Made by a program: the position numbers and the translations under genes. This document shows, piece by piece, positions 10,844 to 22,242 of a DNA stretch of 64,000 nt. The number at the start of each line of letters is the position of its first letter. The first letter of the stretch is position 1. The notes beneath the pieces were generated by a model, which was not told where the DNA came from, searched no databases, and saw nothing but the letters and a program-made list of their open reading frames with translations. Source of the stretch: Drosophila pseudoobscura (lineage: Eukaryota > Arthropoda > Insecta > Diptera > Drosophilidae); contig NC_046683.1 in the NCBI RefSeq assembly GCF_009870125.1, positions 32,144,129-32,208,128 on the forward strand. Reading direction: 5' to 3'.

Positions 10844-11896
10844 TTGGAGTATTGGATCGTTAACGCCAGAGACTTGGCACGTAGAATTGTTCGCTCCTGT
10901 GTACACTGCGTTCGCTACAGACCGAAGCTGCTACAACAACTCATGGGCTCATTACCGCCTACGCGACTCGCTCCTGCTCGACCCTTTGAACGCTGTGGAG
11001 TTGACTTTTGTGGACCCATCAACACATATCTACGCATTCGAGGAAAGGGACCTACAAAAGCATACATAGCCGTGTTCGTTTGCCTTCTCACCAAGGCCGT
11101 TCACATCGAAGTAGTCTCTGATTTGTCAACAAAGTCGTTCTTAAACGCATTGAAACGGATGGGAGGTCGTCGTAAGCTGCCGACAGACATCTTCTGCGAT
11201 AATGCCACTAACTTTGTAGGGGCATCGAATCAACTGCAGGAACTAAAAAAGTTTATGTTTTTAAAGCAGACCCAAGATGAAATCTATAAATTTTGCGCAT
11301 CTGACTTTATTAATTTCCATTTTATTCCCCCCAGGGCACCTTATTTCGGAGGCCTTTGGGAAGCGGCAGTCAAGAGTGCAAAGGGGCTGTTAAATCGTAC
11401 GCTGGCCAACACCAGGTTCACCTTTGAAGAGTTGAGCACTGTCGTCGTCGAGATAGAATCGATCCTCAACTCGCGCCCGCTATCGCCGCTTTCGTCAGAC
11501 CCAAATGACTATAGCACTCTCACGGCTGGTCATCTCTTGGTTGGCGAATCATTGCGATCACTACCTGAAAGGTCCCTCGAGAATATCAAGCTGTCAAGTA
11601 TGGACCGCTACGATGCGATTACGGCCGTCAAGCAACGGTTTTAGAAGCAATGGTCTGCTGACTATGTCAACGAATTGCTATCGCGCACGAAGTGGACAGC
11701 ACCCTCAACGAACCTCACCGAGGGCACGTTGGTCATCATCCATGAGGACAACCTGCCACCGCTACGCTGGAAACTAGGCCGAGTGCAGTCTACTGTGCTT
11801 GGGAAGGATGGACTTGTACGAGTGGTGCACCTCCGCACTGCAAATGGAACATGTTGCAGGCCAATACACAAGTTGGCAATTCTTCCGGTGGTTTGA
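10844..11896 (+). pseudogene. P1 integrase
   Basis: Integrase core with CVHC, GVDFCGP, CDNATNF and GGLWEAAVKS, so the D,D,E residues are present. It lacks the roughly 67-bp deletion of P0 and P3. A TAG at 11642-11644 replaces the Trp codon read in P4 and P5 (QRFWKQW). The C-terminal module stays in frame beyond it to a TGA at 11894-11896. Confidence 0.88.
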
Positions 11897-11922
11897 AAGC
11901 AGTCCTTTCAACGGGGCCGGGA

Positions 11923-12187
11923 TGTTCGGTCAAAATCCTTTAAGGAACAAGTATTCAAATGACCCTCGTAAAATAGAGAGCCTACGCTCACTTTTTGTAT
12001 TTACTCTCACCATAATTGTACTAAATTTACCACTGTATTCTCTCTCTTATGCCCAGTACTCAAGCAGTAAGATTTGTAATAAATAGTTATTCGATCGACT
12101 TTTCCCTTTCTTGTATAGACTTTGATAGACTAACACACCCCCATCCGTGAATTAACATTAATGCGGAAAACACTCCGTGTACAAACA
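11923..12187 (+). repeat. P LTR shared by P1 and P2
   Basis: 265 bp from TGTTCGGTC to ACAAACA, preceded by the same purine-rich tract. It lacks 13 bp (TTCGTTTGCAGAA region) found in the other P LTRs. It serves as 3' LTR of P1 and 5' LTR of P2. Confidence 0.9.
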
Positions 12188-12668
12188 TTTTGGTGCCCAA
12201 CGTGGGGCATGTGTGTTATGTTAATTCTTCTGTGAACAATTAAACTAATCGCAATCTACAAAGGCAACAATTACAACATTCGCTCGTCTCGCAGCTGCAA
12301 TCGAAAGTTCCAAAAACCGTATCAGAATTGTTCGTCTAGATCGCGGGATCGTTGTCTTCGCCTTGATCTCGCCGTTCTCGCTTAATTTTATCATTCGATT
12401 GTCACCCACAACGCATTCAACGGCGCTTGCATTCTCGGTTCGTTCGCTTTGCAGCTACCTGCTTTGGTCCATCGATCAACGCATTCTTTCTATTGGAATT
12501 CCACTGCTTCACTTTCGTTTTGCTTTCGTTGCCGCTGCTGGAACTTTTGCTTTTGCTTTCACCGTTGGATTTGTGCTCTAGCTGCTGCTGCTTGCTGCGT
12601 TTTTTGTTGTTGTTATTTTTGGAAGCTCTAGTTCTGTGTCAGCGTTATTTATTACACTACACAACAAA
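12188..12668 (+). promoter_or_regulatory. P2 primer-binding site and leader
   Basis: Primer site TGGTGCCCAACGTGGGGC at 12191-12208 with the same single mismatch to tRNA-Lys, then an untranslated leader almost identical to that of P1. Confidence 0.75.
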
Positions 12669-13388
12669 ATGACGACGCTCGAAGACTTAAAACGCCAACG
12701 GAGCAATATAAAACGAAATATAACTCGGATCAAATCTGTGGTAGATGCTAAATCGGAAACCCCGATATGCAATGATGAGCTTCGCTATCGGTTGAACATC
12801 TTAGAAACGTATTTCAAGAATGTTTTAAATGTCCAAGCTAATATTGAAGACCTTAGTCCGAATGATGAAGGACGGGCAGATTTGGAGGATACATACATAG
12901 CAATCAAGCTAGCCATAAAGGAAAAAATGGGAGGAGATCTGAACGCCAGCATTGTTGCGCCGGACTGCCACCCACCGCCAGTGAAGTCATCGTTACCAAG
13001 GTTGTCGCTACCCACTTTCGACGGAACATATGCAAACTATAAGAATTTCATTCACTCGTTCGAGCAAATTGTTGTGCGTCTTGATTGTCTAATATAGAAA
13101 AGTTTAATTATTTGCTGACCTGCCTCACGGGGCCGGCATTAGATACAATTTAGGCATTCCAGGTTACAAGCGAAAACTATCCGAAGGCCCTAGCAAAACT
13201 CAAAAGCCGTTTTGATAATCCTACTCTTATATTTTTAGAAGCTATTGGGGCATTGTTTGCACTACAACCTGTGGAAAGGTCAAACAGTCAGCAGCTTCAC
13301 AGCCTAGTGGATAAGTCATCCGCTATATTAAGCTCGCTGGAGTCCATCGGCAAACCTGAGAACATTGTTCACGCTATGGTTATATATA
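12669..13388 (+). pseudogene. P2 gag, interrupted by B1
   Basis: MTTLEDLKRQRS start as in P1, with the shared TAG after CLI. An extra TAG (CAG to TAG) at about 13149 lies in the second frame, within the codons for DTIQAF. The sequence stops at GGTTATATATA where B1 begins, the same insertion site as B0 in P1, so P1 and P2 descend from one interrupted copy. The rest of P2 is not next to it; it would lie beyond B. Confidence 0.87.
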
Positions 13389-13686
13389 TGTGGGTTGGTG
13401 TACCACACAAAATACCAAATGAAGATAAGATCCCTAGATGACGAGCAACGATGATCCCATCACTAAAAAGAACGACGAACAACGATTATGCCATCACGAA
13501 GAAGACGACGAGCAAGGAAGAGACAAGCAGAGAAATAAAACGACGGCGGTTGAAAAGACGCAAAAACGACGACGGCCGCAGAGAAGAAGAATAAAACGAC
13601 GCAGAATAAAGAATACATTTATCCTAAACTTATCAAACATTAAATACAAATTAATTATTAAACCTAAAGTAAATAAAAACCCCACA
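13389..13686 (+). repeat. 5' LTR of B1
   Basis: 298 bp, TGTGGGTTGG to CCCCACA. It is rich in GACGA/AAACGACG runs and contains AATAAA-like sites. It differs from the LTR at 30509 mainly by a few substitutions and a 5-bp change near GGCGGT. Confidence 0.9.
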
Positions 13687-13766
13687 TCTTGGGCGCTCCT
13701 CCGGGAATGAATTAAAAGTGGTTACTATTGAAGAAGAAACGAAAATATACATTTTTTTCCCCCACA
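13687..13766 (+). promoter_or_regulatory. B1 primer-site candidate and short leader
   Basis: TGGGCGCTCCTCCGGG starts at 13690, 3 bp after the LTR. It resembles the complement of the tRNA-Pro 3' end with two mismatches, so the primer identity is uncertain. The leader is only about 80 bp and ends at the gag ATG at 13767. Confidence 0.5.
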
Positions 13767-14990
13767 ATGCCGTATTTAAATGATTTAATATGTGAAAATC
13801 TACGCTCGAGCAAGAAAGAGTGCATAGCGGCACTGCATAAATTCGTGTTCGAGGCCGAGGGAGACAGAATCAACCGAAAAAGATTACGCGAATTTTCTGG
13901 CTTTCTCTACGACGAAAATGATGAGAGGTACAAAGCAAAGAAGGAATACGCAGTAAATAATATAACACATAGTGATCTTGTGGCTATATGCAATGTGTTG
14001 GGAATCAGTTATACTAGTGAGGACCTTTTCTTGCATGTGTTTTGCAATTTGCGTTCGATGACCCTGCTAGCGCATGATGAAACAAGCAACGACGAAACTG
14101 AGGATGAAGAGGATGATGATGAAAAAGAAAAGGATAGCAACAATTCGTTTGAGACGGCAGACCATGCCAACATAGAAAACATTGCAGGGAAAAACGAAGA
14201 CACAGAACAAAGAAGACACGCTACAACATACAAACAAATAGTGGAGAGAGATATGACGACAGCATTCAAAGTTTCGACGGCACTAATACTATTCCAGTCG
14301 AAGTGTGGATAACAGAATACGAGGAACAGGCGACGCTAATGAAATGGAATGATTTCCAAAGGTTTTTGTTCGCCAAAAAAGCTCTAAAAGGAATCGCGAA
14401 ATTGTTTGTATTGAGTGAAAGAGGTTTGAATTCATGGAATTCCCTCAAGCAGGCATTATTGTCAGAATTTAAGTCGAATGTAACCAGCAAGCAAATTCAT
14501 GAGCAACTCGCGCAAACGAAACGAGGCAACAATGAGTGTGTATTCGAATATTTCTACAAAATGAAAGACATTTCATCACGAGGAAGTATTGCAGACGACA
14601 CGTTTATCCAATATTTGATTGACGACATAGATGGAAAAGGTGTGAATAAGACAATTTTGTACGGCGCAACAAATATAAATCAGTTTAAAGAAAAATTAAA
14701 GTGCTATAAAACAATTATGGAAAAAGAAAATCAAATGGAAAAAGAGAAGTCGAAGCGAAATGAAATCAATATAAAAGAAACCGACAAAAAAAGTCAAAGC
14801 ATGAACAAAGATGATAAGAAAGAAGTGAAAAGTTATAATTGCGGTGGTAAAGGTCACTTATCGAGTAACTGTCAAAATAAAGATAAAGGTCGAAAGTGTT
14901 TCAAATGCAATCAATTCGGGCATATTTCTAAAGATTGTAAAATTGAAAAGTTTGGTGCAACGTCAGTAAATACGCGTAGATTGCAGCCAA
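13767..14990 (+). pseudogene. B1 gag (matrix/capsid/nucleocapsid)
   Basis: Start MPYLNDLICENL. The N-terminal helical part and the acidic stretch EDEEDDDEKEKD are open to 14312. A 34-bp deletion after ERDMT (about 14255) moves the capsid into the frame opening at 14303. The capsid continues as ITEYEEQATLMKWNDFQRFLF and KQALLSEF, then a Lys/Glu-rich linker and two zinc knuckles. The first (YNCGGKGHLSSNC) has Ser in place of its first Cys; the second (CFKCNQFGHISKDC) is complete. B2 shares the 34-bp deletion and the Cys change. Confidence 0.88.
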
Positions 14991-16090
14991 AACCCGATAT
15001 CACACACAAAGAAGTCGCATTTGAAAATAAAAAGTGTATCGCGCTTTTTGATACGGGCAGCAAGTTCAACGTTATGCGGGAAGACTTTTATCGCGAGATT
15101 GGCAAGCCGAAGTTGGAAAACTGTACAACTGTTCTTATTGGATTTGACGATTGTGACTCTGATAGGATAAAACCAGTTGGACATTTTAAACACGCTGTTC
15201 TAATTGACGATAGTGAATTCTTGTTAGATTTTTATGTAGTACCAACCAGACTTATCGACGTGAAGCTAATTATTGGAGAAGAACTGTGTTTACTGGCGGA
15301 AATCGTTTTTAATAGAAACGGACTTCAAGTGCGCAATATGTCGAGCGGGGACGAACTAAATATAATGAAAATTTGTGCGGAAATTGACAATGACGTGATT
15401 GACATTAATGAAGCAGCAAGTGAATCCGCCAAAAAAGAAGTACGCGAACTTATAGACAATTATGTGCCAAACAAATCAAAAGCAACAAATGTAGAGATGT
15501 GTATCGTATTAAAAGATGAGTCTCCTATATTTTCGCGTCCGCGCAGAATGGCGTTTACGGAAACGCGTATCGTCGATGAACAGATTGAAGAGTGGCTTAA
15601 AAATGACATTATCGAAGAATCTACATCGGAGTTTACAAGTCCAATAGTCCTTGTTAAAAAGCGAGACGGTTCGGCAAGGGTTTGTGTTGATTACAGGAGG
15701 ATCAATAAGGTAACTGTCAAAGACCGATTTCCTTTGCCGCTTATTGAAGATCAACTAGACTGATTGCAAGAGGCCAAGATATTCAGCACGATTGATCTTA
15801 AGAATGCGTTTTTTCATGTGCCGGTTTCTGAATCTAGTCGGAAGTACACGTCGTTTGTAACTCAGCGAGGCCAATATCAATTTTTGAGAGTCCCGTTTGG
15901 ATTTTCAAATTCACTAGGAGTTTTTCAGCGGCACGTCAATGCGATATTTCGACATCTGTCCAGCAAAGGTATTGCTTTACCCTACGTTGATGACGTGATT
16001 ATTCCAGCACAGACAGAACAAGAAGCTATGAAGAATCTAAAGGAAGTTATCGAAACATTCAAAGATTTTGGCCTAGAATTGAACATGAAA
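14991..16090 (+). pseudogene. B1 protease and reverse transcriptase, first part
   Basis: Retropepsin motif ALFDTGSKFNVM, then the RT start (PRRMAFTETRIVDEQIEEWL, SPIVLVKKRDGSARVCVDYRRINKVT). A TGA at 15761-15763 sits where related elements have Arg (LDRLQEAK), very likely CGA to TGA; B2 has it too. The RT continues with IFSTIDLKNAFFHV, VPFGFSNS and PYVDDVIIPA (YVDD). YVDDVIIPA and the knuckle layout point to the mdg3/Blastopia group. At 16090 a DINE interrupts it. Confidence 0.87.
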
Positions 16091-17197
16091 CGAGGGGGAA
16101 CGTTGTGAGTTGCTGCGGACACCGCAACTCTACGGTTATACCCGATACTAAGTCAGTATGGCTCTCCTCTGGCAGACGCCGCTAATATTAAACGACACGA
16201 CAAAGAGTGCGTGCGAGAGAGACAGAAAATCAGTCTGAGCTACGCGCTGCGTAGCCACTGCAAATTGATTTGTTCCTTTTGGCTATAAAAATGATCTGAT
16301 CTGATCCAGATTCACCAATCTGATAGATATGGTCATTATCTATGATTCTGCGTTTTTAGTTTTCTCAAATTTGCAATATTGTGGATGCAACAGATTTTCG
16401 TCCTTTGTGGGGGCGGAAGGGGGTGGGACGAAATTTTGAGATATACGTTTTATAGTGACATCTTAAAGGAGTGTGTGTACCAAATTTGGTTACTCTAGCC
16501 TTAATAGTCTCTGAGATTTGTGGTTGCCTCAGATTTTCGTCCTTTGCGGGGGCGGAAGGGGGTGTGGCGAAATTTGGACAGGAAACGGTCAAGGTCCGAT
16601 ATCACAGGAGTGTGGATACCAAATTTGGTTGCTCTGGCTTTTATAGGTTCTGAGATCCTTGAACTCATATTTTGCAATTGGCAAAACCGACCATGAAACC
16701 TGTGTGTTAGAGTGAGACAGAGCGAGAAAGAGTGATATTGTTTTCGTGATTCTGGCTGTAATAATTATACGATCTGGTTCAGATTTTGCACTCTAGAAGA
16801 TATAGTAAACTTCTACGATTCTGCGTTTTTAGTTTTCTCGTATCGTCGAAATTGTGGATGCCACAGATTTTCGCCCTTTGTGGGGGCGGAAGTGGGCGGG
16901 GCAAAGTTTTGAAATATTTTTGGAGCAGTGACATATCACAGAAGTCTGGATCCAAAACATCGTTGCTCTAGCTCTTATAGTCTTTGAGCATTAGGCGCTG
17001 AAGGGGACGGACAGACGGACAGACGGACGGACGGACAGACGGACAGACAGACATGGCTCAATCGACTCGGCTATTGATGCTGATCAAGAATATATATACT
17101 TTATGGGGTCGGAAACGATTCCTTCTGGACGTTACACACATCCACTTTTACCACAAATCTAATATACCCCAATACTCATTTTGAGTATCGGGTATAA
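16091..17197 (+). mobile_element. INE-1/DINE-1-like Helitron relative, copy 1a (1.1 kb)
   Basis: Non-coding element inserted in B pol between AAC ATG AAA and AAA TGC CAC. It runs from CGAGGGGGAACG to CGGGTATAA. Near the left end is a hairpin (GAGTTGC 16107-16113, GCAACTC 16124-16130). TATACCCGATACT (16137-16149) is inverted as AGTATCGGGTATA (17184-17196). It holds repeated TTTTCGTCCTTTGTGGGGGCGG blocks and a (GACG/GACA)n tract at about 17008-17052. On the opposite strand the insertion lies between T and T, as expected for Helentron-type elements. Confidence 0.8.
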
Positions 17198-17773
17198 CGA
17201 GGGGGAACGTTGTGAGTTGCTGCGGACACCGCAACTCTACAGTTATACCCGATACTAAGTCAGTATGGCTCTCCTCCGGCAGATGGCGCTAATATTAAGC
17301 GACACGACAAAGAGTGTGTGCGAGAGAGACAAAAAATCAGTCTGAGCGTGACGTCGGGCGCTGCGTAGCCAGTGAAAATTGGTTTGTTCCTTTTGGCTAT
17401 AAAAATGACCTGATCTGATCCAAATTCAGCAACCGGATAGATATGGTCATTCTCTATGATTCTGCGTTTTTAGTTTTCTCGAATGTGCAATATTGTGGAT
17501 GGCACAGATTTTCGTCCTTTGTGGGGGCGGATGGGGGTGGGGCGAAATTTTGAGATATACGTTAGATATACGCATTAGGCGCTGAAGGGGACGGACAGAC
17601 GGACGGACGGACAGACGGACAGACAGAAATGGCTCAATCGACTCGGCTATTGATGCTGATCAAGAATATATATACTTTATGGGGTCGGAAACGATTCCTT
17701 CTGGACGTTACACACATCTACTTTCACCACAAATCTAATATACCCCAATACTCATTTTGAGTATCGGGTATAA
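17198..17773 (+). mobile_element. INE-1/DINE-1-like element, copy 1b (internally deleted)
   Basis: A second DINE starts directly after the first (GGTATAA then CGAGGGGG), head to tail with no spacer. It keeps both ends but lacks about 0.5 kb, joining GATATACGTT to the segment before GCATTAGGCGCTG. The first 360 bp match the single DINE of B2 better than copy 1a does. Confidence 0.78.
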
Positions 17774-18292
17774 AAATGCCACTTTCTGAAGACCCGTATT
17801 CAATTTCTTGGTCATATAATTGAAAACAGTAAGATTTATCCTTCAACAGAAAAAATAGATGCCGTATCAAAGTTTAAAATGCCACAATCACTCAAACAAG
17901 TAGAGAGTTTCTTGGGACTGACTGGGTATTTTAGAAAGTTTATCCCGAATTATGCAGGCATTGCTAGACCTTTAACGGAGTTGACAAAGAACAAGACAAA
18001 ATTTAAATTTGATGTATATGAAGAGAATGCCGTTAATATCTTAAAAAACTGCTGACGGAGAACCCAGTATTGAATATATATAATCAGACTTACGATACAG
18101 AAGTACACACAATTGATGGTTTTGGTGCAGTTCTATTACAGAAATCGCCAGCTACACCCGGTCTATTATATGTCCAAAAAGACTACTGATGCACAGCGGA
18201 AATATAGCAGTTACGAATTAGAGATTTTGGCAGTAATAGAAGCGTTAACCAAGTTTAGAGTATACCTCTTAGGCATTCATTTTTTGGTTATA
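17774..18292 (+). pseudogene. B1 pol continued: RT thumb and RNase H
   Basis: It resumes as KCHFLKTRIQFLGHIIENSKIYPSTEK, then SLKQVESFLGLTGYFRKFIPNYAGIARPLTELTKNK. A frameshift with TGA follows at about 18052. The RNase H part has lost 9 bp against B2, removing the codons for the DSS motif that contains the first catalytic Asp. ALTKFRVYLLGIHFLVI precedes the LINE insertion; TDCNAF follows on the far side at 20770. Confidence 0.85.
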
Positions 18293-20769
18293 TTGGACGT
18301 TGACATGCAATGACTGCATCTATCAAGAGGCGATGCAATTACTGCACCGTCAAGTGGCCCGTGTGACACCAGCAGAAGGCTGTTACGCGTGGATCCCAGG
18401 CAAAACGCAGCCCTCCTCCCGCCCAACCGACCGAGGGGCGCTGCCGCATGACGCGCGGTGCGTAGCCGAACCAAACGCGAGCATGCAAGAAAGATAGATA
18501 TTAGACTAACCTTCGAGGAAAATTAGCACTAAACTTATTAAGAAATTAAGCATGCAATAAAATACAAAATACAAATACCACTACAATTACTAATTACTAG
18601 AAAGGTGTGTAAGGATTAGTAATTTAATAAGAGGAAGAGAATTAGTGGAGGATATAATATGGTAGAGGGAATTATAATCCGAGCATAAGACCCTAAACGG
18701 TTCATGCAAGGAATAATTCGATCTACAAAGTGGAAGGAACAACGGTATAAAGTTTCTAGTCAGTCTAATAGGAATCGTGAAGTTTATGCGGCTCAACAGA
18801 TCAGGGCTGTCTATGTCACCCCTGATCAAGTTGTGCATAAATATCACACCAAGCATTTTTCTACGGTTAACTAAGGATGGGAGGTTTACTAATAATAGTC
18901 TACTAGAGTAAGATGGGAGTCTTACACCCGCATCCCAGTTAAGGCCCCGCAGAGCAAAGAGTAAAAAGTTTTTCTGTACTGATTCTATACGGTCCTGGTG
19001 TACTTTGTACTGAGGGCACCATACAGAGGAGCCGTATTCTAAGATCGGACGAACAAGCGAGGTATAGAGAGTCTTTGTTATATAGGGGTCGTCAAATTCC
19101 TTTGACCACCTCTTTATAAACCCAAGCACGCCCATGGCCTTATTTACCATGGTAGAAATGTGTTCGGAAAACTTTAACTTGGGATCTAACATAACACCCA
19201 GATCATCCACCAAGGTAATTCTCTCAAGAGAACCCCCAAATAGGGTGTAGGGAGCCAACAAAGGGTTAGAACGATGAAATGTCATAACTTTGCATTTCGA
19301 GGCATTAAGGTGTAACAAGTTTGCACAACACCATGACTGAAAGCTATTGAGATCGGATTGCAAGCGAGAATGAAATGAAATGTCCTTGTACTGGACACAG
19401 AGTTTAACATCATCCGCATACATAAGTACTCGAGAGTATGTTATTACTGAAGGCAAGTGATTAATAAAGAGTGTGAAGAGTAAGGGGCCTAGATGGCTGC
19501 CCTGTGGTACTCCCGAAGAAACCTTTACTGCTAAAGAGAGGGAGTTTTTGAAGAGGACTCTTTGAGACCTAGAACAAAGATAGCTAGAAATCCATCTCAG
19601 GAGGTTGGGCGGAAACCCTAAAAGGTCAAGTTTATGTGCTAAAAGGGAATGGTTTACAGAGTCGAATGCTTTACTAAAGTCGGTGTAAATAACATCCGTC
19701 TGTAAGTTACCTTGAAAGCCTTTAATAATGAAAGAGGTAAACTCTAACAAGTTCGTGGTGGTTGATCGCCGCCTTATAAATCCATGCTGAGTTGGAGATA
19801 TAAGTGACTTGCAGAGATGTTGCAAGTGCGGAGTTAAAACCTTCTCAAACAATTTGGGAATAGCGGATAACTTTGCTATACCTCTATAATTTTTTGCATC
19901 AGACTTGCTACCTTTTTTATGGAGAGGAATTATAAACGATTCCTTCCAGATTGGGGGGAAGCAAGAGGAATCAATGGACAGGGTGAATAGTTTAAGCAAG
20001 GGTCCACACCGTGCCTCGGCGCAGCACCTGAGTGCACAACCTGGAATCCCGTCTGGAGCCGGTAAAACACCAGCTTAACTAGTCGAAAATCATGAAGTAA
20101 GGAAAATTAATTTAACAAGGGACTGAAAATGCCGTTCGACCTCGGTAATCCGTATGGGTACGGTTGACCAGAGTAGCGTTCCTCAGAATAGGTGGTTTGG
20201 AAAAACTGGGCAAAAAGATCGGCAATTGCCTGATCATTATTTGAGAACGTATTACAAAATGATAGCGAGGATGGGTGTGCGGACGTTCTACGCTTACTGT
20301 TTACGAAGCAGTAAAACTGTTTAGGGTCCTGAGAAAAATGTATCCTGCAACGAGATAGGTAGTTCTTATAGCATTGAGCATTAAGAACTGAAAAGTTTGA
20401 CCGAGCTATTACATAACGAGAATGAGAAGTAGGAGAACCCACTTCTTGAAATTTGTTATAAAGTCTTGATTTTAAGTTTTTTAGACTGGATAACTCTTTG
20501 GTAAACCAAGGGGGTTTTCCAGATCTAATCGGACAAGAAAGCGGGACACAAGAATCAAAAAATGTGCCAAGAGCATTGTAAAAAATGTTTGTGGCTTTTG
20601 TGACATCAGTGCACAAGTACAAAGCGGACCAATCAAAATCCCTAATTAGGTTATTAAGCTTCGCAAACTCGGCTTTACGAAAGCAGCGGACACGTTCAGG
20701 TAGTCTACTCGACCGATCCAATACAGTTGGTCCTATGTCTAGCGACACCTCGAAAGTAGGGATAAACTG
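18293..20769 (-). mobile_element. 5'-truncated non-LTR retrotransposon (LINE, Jockey/CR1-like) in B1 pol
   Basis: Inserted between GGTTATA and ATAACAGACTGC of B pol, with only ATA as possible target duplication. The 3' end is on the left: a 3' UTR of about 300 bp (18293-18589), GC-rich around 18350-18480, without a poly(A) tail. The right end lies inside ORF2, so the endonuclease and ORF1 are missing. The same insertion appears at 34839 and 56098, both cut short by later rearrangement. Confidence 0.85.
18590..20769 (-). pseudogene. LINE ORF2 fragment with reverse transcriptase
   Basis: On the minus strand, 20107-20769 encodes the segment between endonuclease and RT (IADLFAQFFQTTYSEE), and 18590-19999 the RT: IIPLHKKGSKSDAKNYRGI, TDFSKAFDSVNHSLL (motif A), SGVPQGSHLGPLLF (motif B), LMYADDVKL (motif C, YADD), then the C-terminal domain ending LTHLSSN. 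A frameshift at about 20000-20106 separates the two parts. The RT motifs are typical of the Jockey/CR1 group; I cannot name the family. Confidence 0.85.
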
Positions 20770-21878
20770 ATAACAGACTGCAATGCTTTTGCAAAGACGC
20801 TGGAGAAACAAAACTTATGCACTAGGGTGGCGCGATGGATTTTTTTCCCGCAGGAGTACGATTATGCTGTGGAACATCGGTCAGGAACTAGAATGAAGCA
20901 TGTCGATGCTCTCAGCCGCTACCCAATCATGATGATAACTGAAGACAGCATAAGCATCGCTTTAAAAGATGCACAGTCGAAAGATGAAAAGATTAAGGCT
21001 ATTAAACAAATTCTGAACGACGAACAGAAGACTTACGACGATTATTTCCTGAAATCTGGTATGCTATATAGACTTGTACAGTACGAGGAACTTATGGTGG
21101 TACCCAATGACATGCAGAAACAAATTATCAGCCGTGCACATGATAGAGGTCATTTTGCAGCAAAGAAGACGAAGGATTTGATTTGTAGAGAATTCTACAT
21201 ACAAAATGTCGAAGAGAAGATCAAGAAATATATTGAGTGCTGTATTCCATGTATTTTGATGAACCGAAAGAGAGGCAAGCAGGAAGGGCTACTACACCCA
21301 CTCCAGAAAGAAGACGTTCCATTATACACTTATCATATTGACTTTTTGGGACCTCTGGATTCGACGCACAAGGACTACAAATATATCTTTGCAGTTATAG
21401 ACTCATTCACGAAGTATTGCTGGCTGTATCCCACGAAATCGACTACCGCAAATGAGGTTATTGCGAAGCTTATCAGTCAAAGCATTACATTTGGTAATCC
21501 AGCGTTTATAATCTCGGATAAGGGCTCCGCTTTCACCTCGCAAGACTTTGTTAAGTATTGTGACGACGAAGGGATTAAGCTGGTGAAGACGACGACAGGA
21601 CTACCGAGAGTAAATGGTCAAGTTGAGAGACTTAATGCAATCATAATTTCAGTGCTCTCAAAACTGAGTATCGACGACCCCACGAAATGGTACAGGCATG
21701 TCAGCAAAGTTCAACAAGCTGTAAATTCAACATTTACGAGAAGCATTGATACGACACCCTTTGAAATGCTAGTTGGAGTCAAGATGCGGACAAAAGAAGA
21801 CCTCCAAATACGGCAATTGATCAACAAAGAAGCAGCAACTATATGTAACGACGAACGCAGCGACCTAAGAGCAAAGGC
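20770..21878 (+). pseudogene. B1 pol continued: RNase H end and integrase
   Basis: It resumes as ITDCNAF and runs open through HRSGTRMKHVDALSRYP (RNase H end) and the integrase: zinc-binding H..H with CCIPC, D in YTYHIDFLGPL, D in IISDKGSAF, E in VNGQVERLN. This stretch has no internal stop from about 20827 onward. It is cut at 21878 by element D, and the integrase C-terminus follows at 30182. Confidence 0.88.
21874..21878. repeat. 5-bp target-site duplication of element D (AAGGC), left
   Basis: AAGGC directly before the D LTR recurs at 30177-30181 directly after the other D LTR. Joining the flanks gives an uninterrupted B frame reading R-A-K-A-K-A-Q-I-V. Confidence 0.9.
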
Positions 21879-22242
21879 TGTTCAGGCCAGCAATAGACAG
21901 TTTCCGCGCACTGTGCCGGCTCCGCGCGCCTCGGTCCCGGCTCGCGGTCGCGCGCTCGGAGGGGCGCTCGGATTCACAATCCACGATCCACACGGCGCTC
22001 ACCGCAGCACAAAGGCAGCATAAAGCATAGAGCATAAGGCATAGAGAGTCAGTTACGTTTTCACCCCCGCTTCAACCTGTCGACATACCGCGCGAATACC
22101 CAATAACTACGTGAACAATATATATATATACACACAACGAAACCCATCGGCCTTTCCTTTCTGGGACGGCTGCTAGGAGTTTATACTGGAACATACACCT
22201 CGCCGTTGGATAATTGATCCTCGATCCGCTCCACTACAAACA
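21879..22242 (+). repeat. 5' LTR of BEL element D (364 bp)
   Basis: From TGTTCAGGCCAGC to CACTACAAACA. It contains a GC-rich block (21905-21975) that the 3' LTR lacks. The LTR ends match those at 29997-30176. Confidence 0.9.

Noticed and set aside
17005..17052. GACG/GACA tandem tract that could be taken for a CRISPR or satellite array
   Set aside because: It is the short microsatellite inside DINE-type elements and varies in length among the copies here; no spacers.
18393..18500. GC-rich segment with open frames on both strands inside the LINE 3' region
   Set aside because: It repeats at 34823-35040 and 56090-56300 as part of the LINE 3' UTR, and neither frame resembles a known protein.
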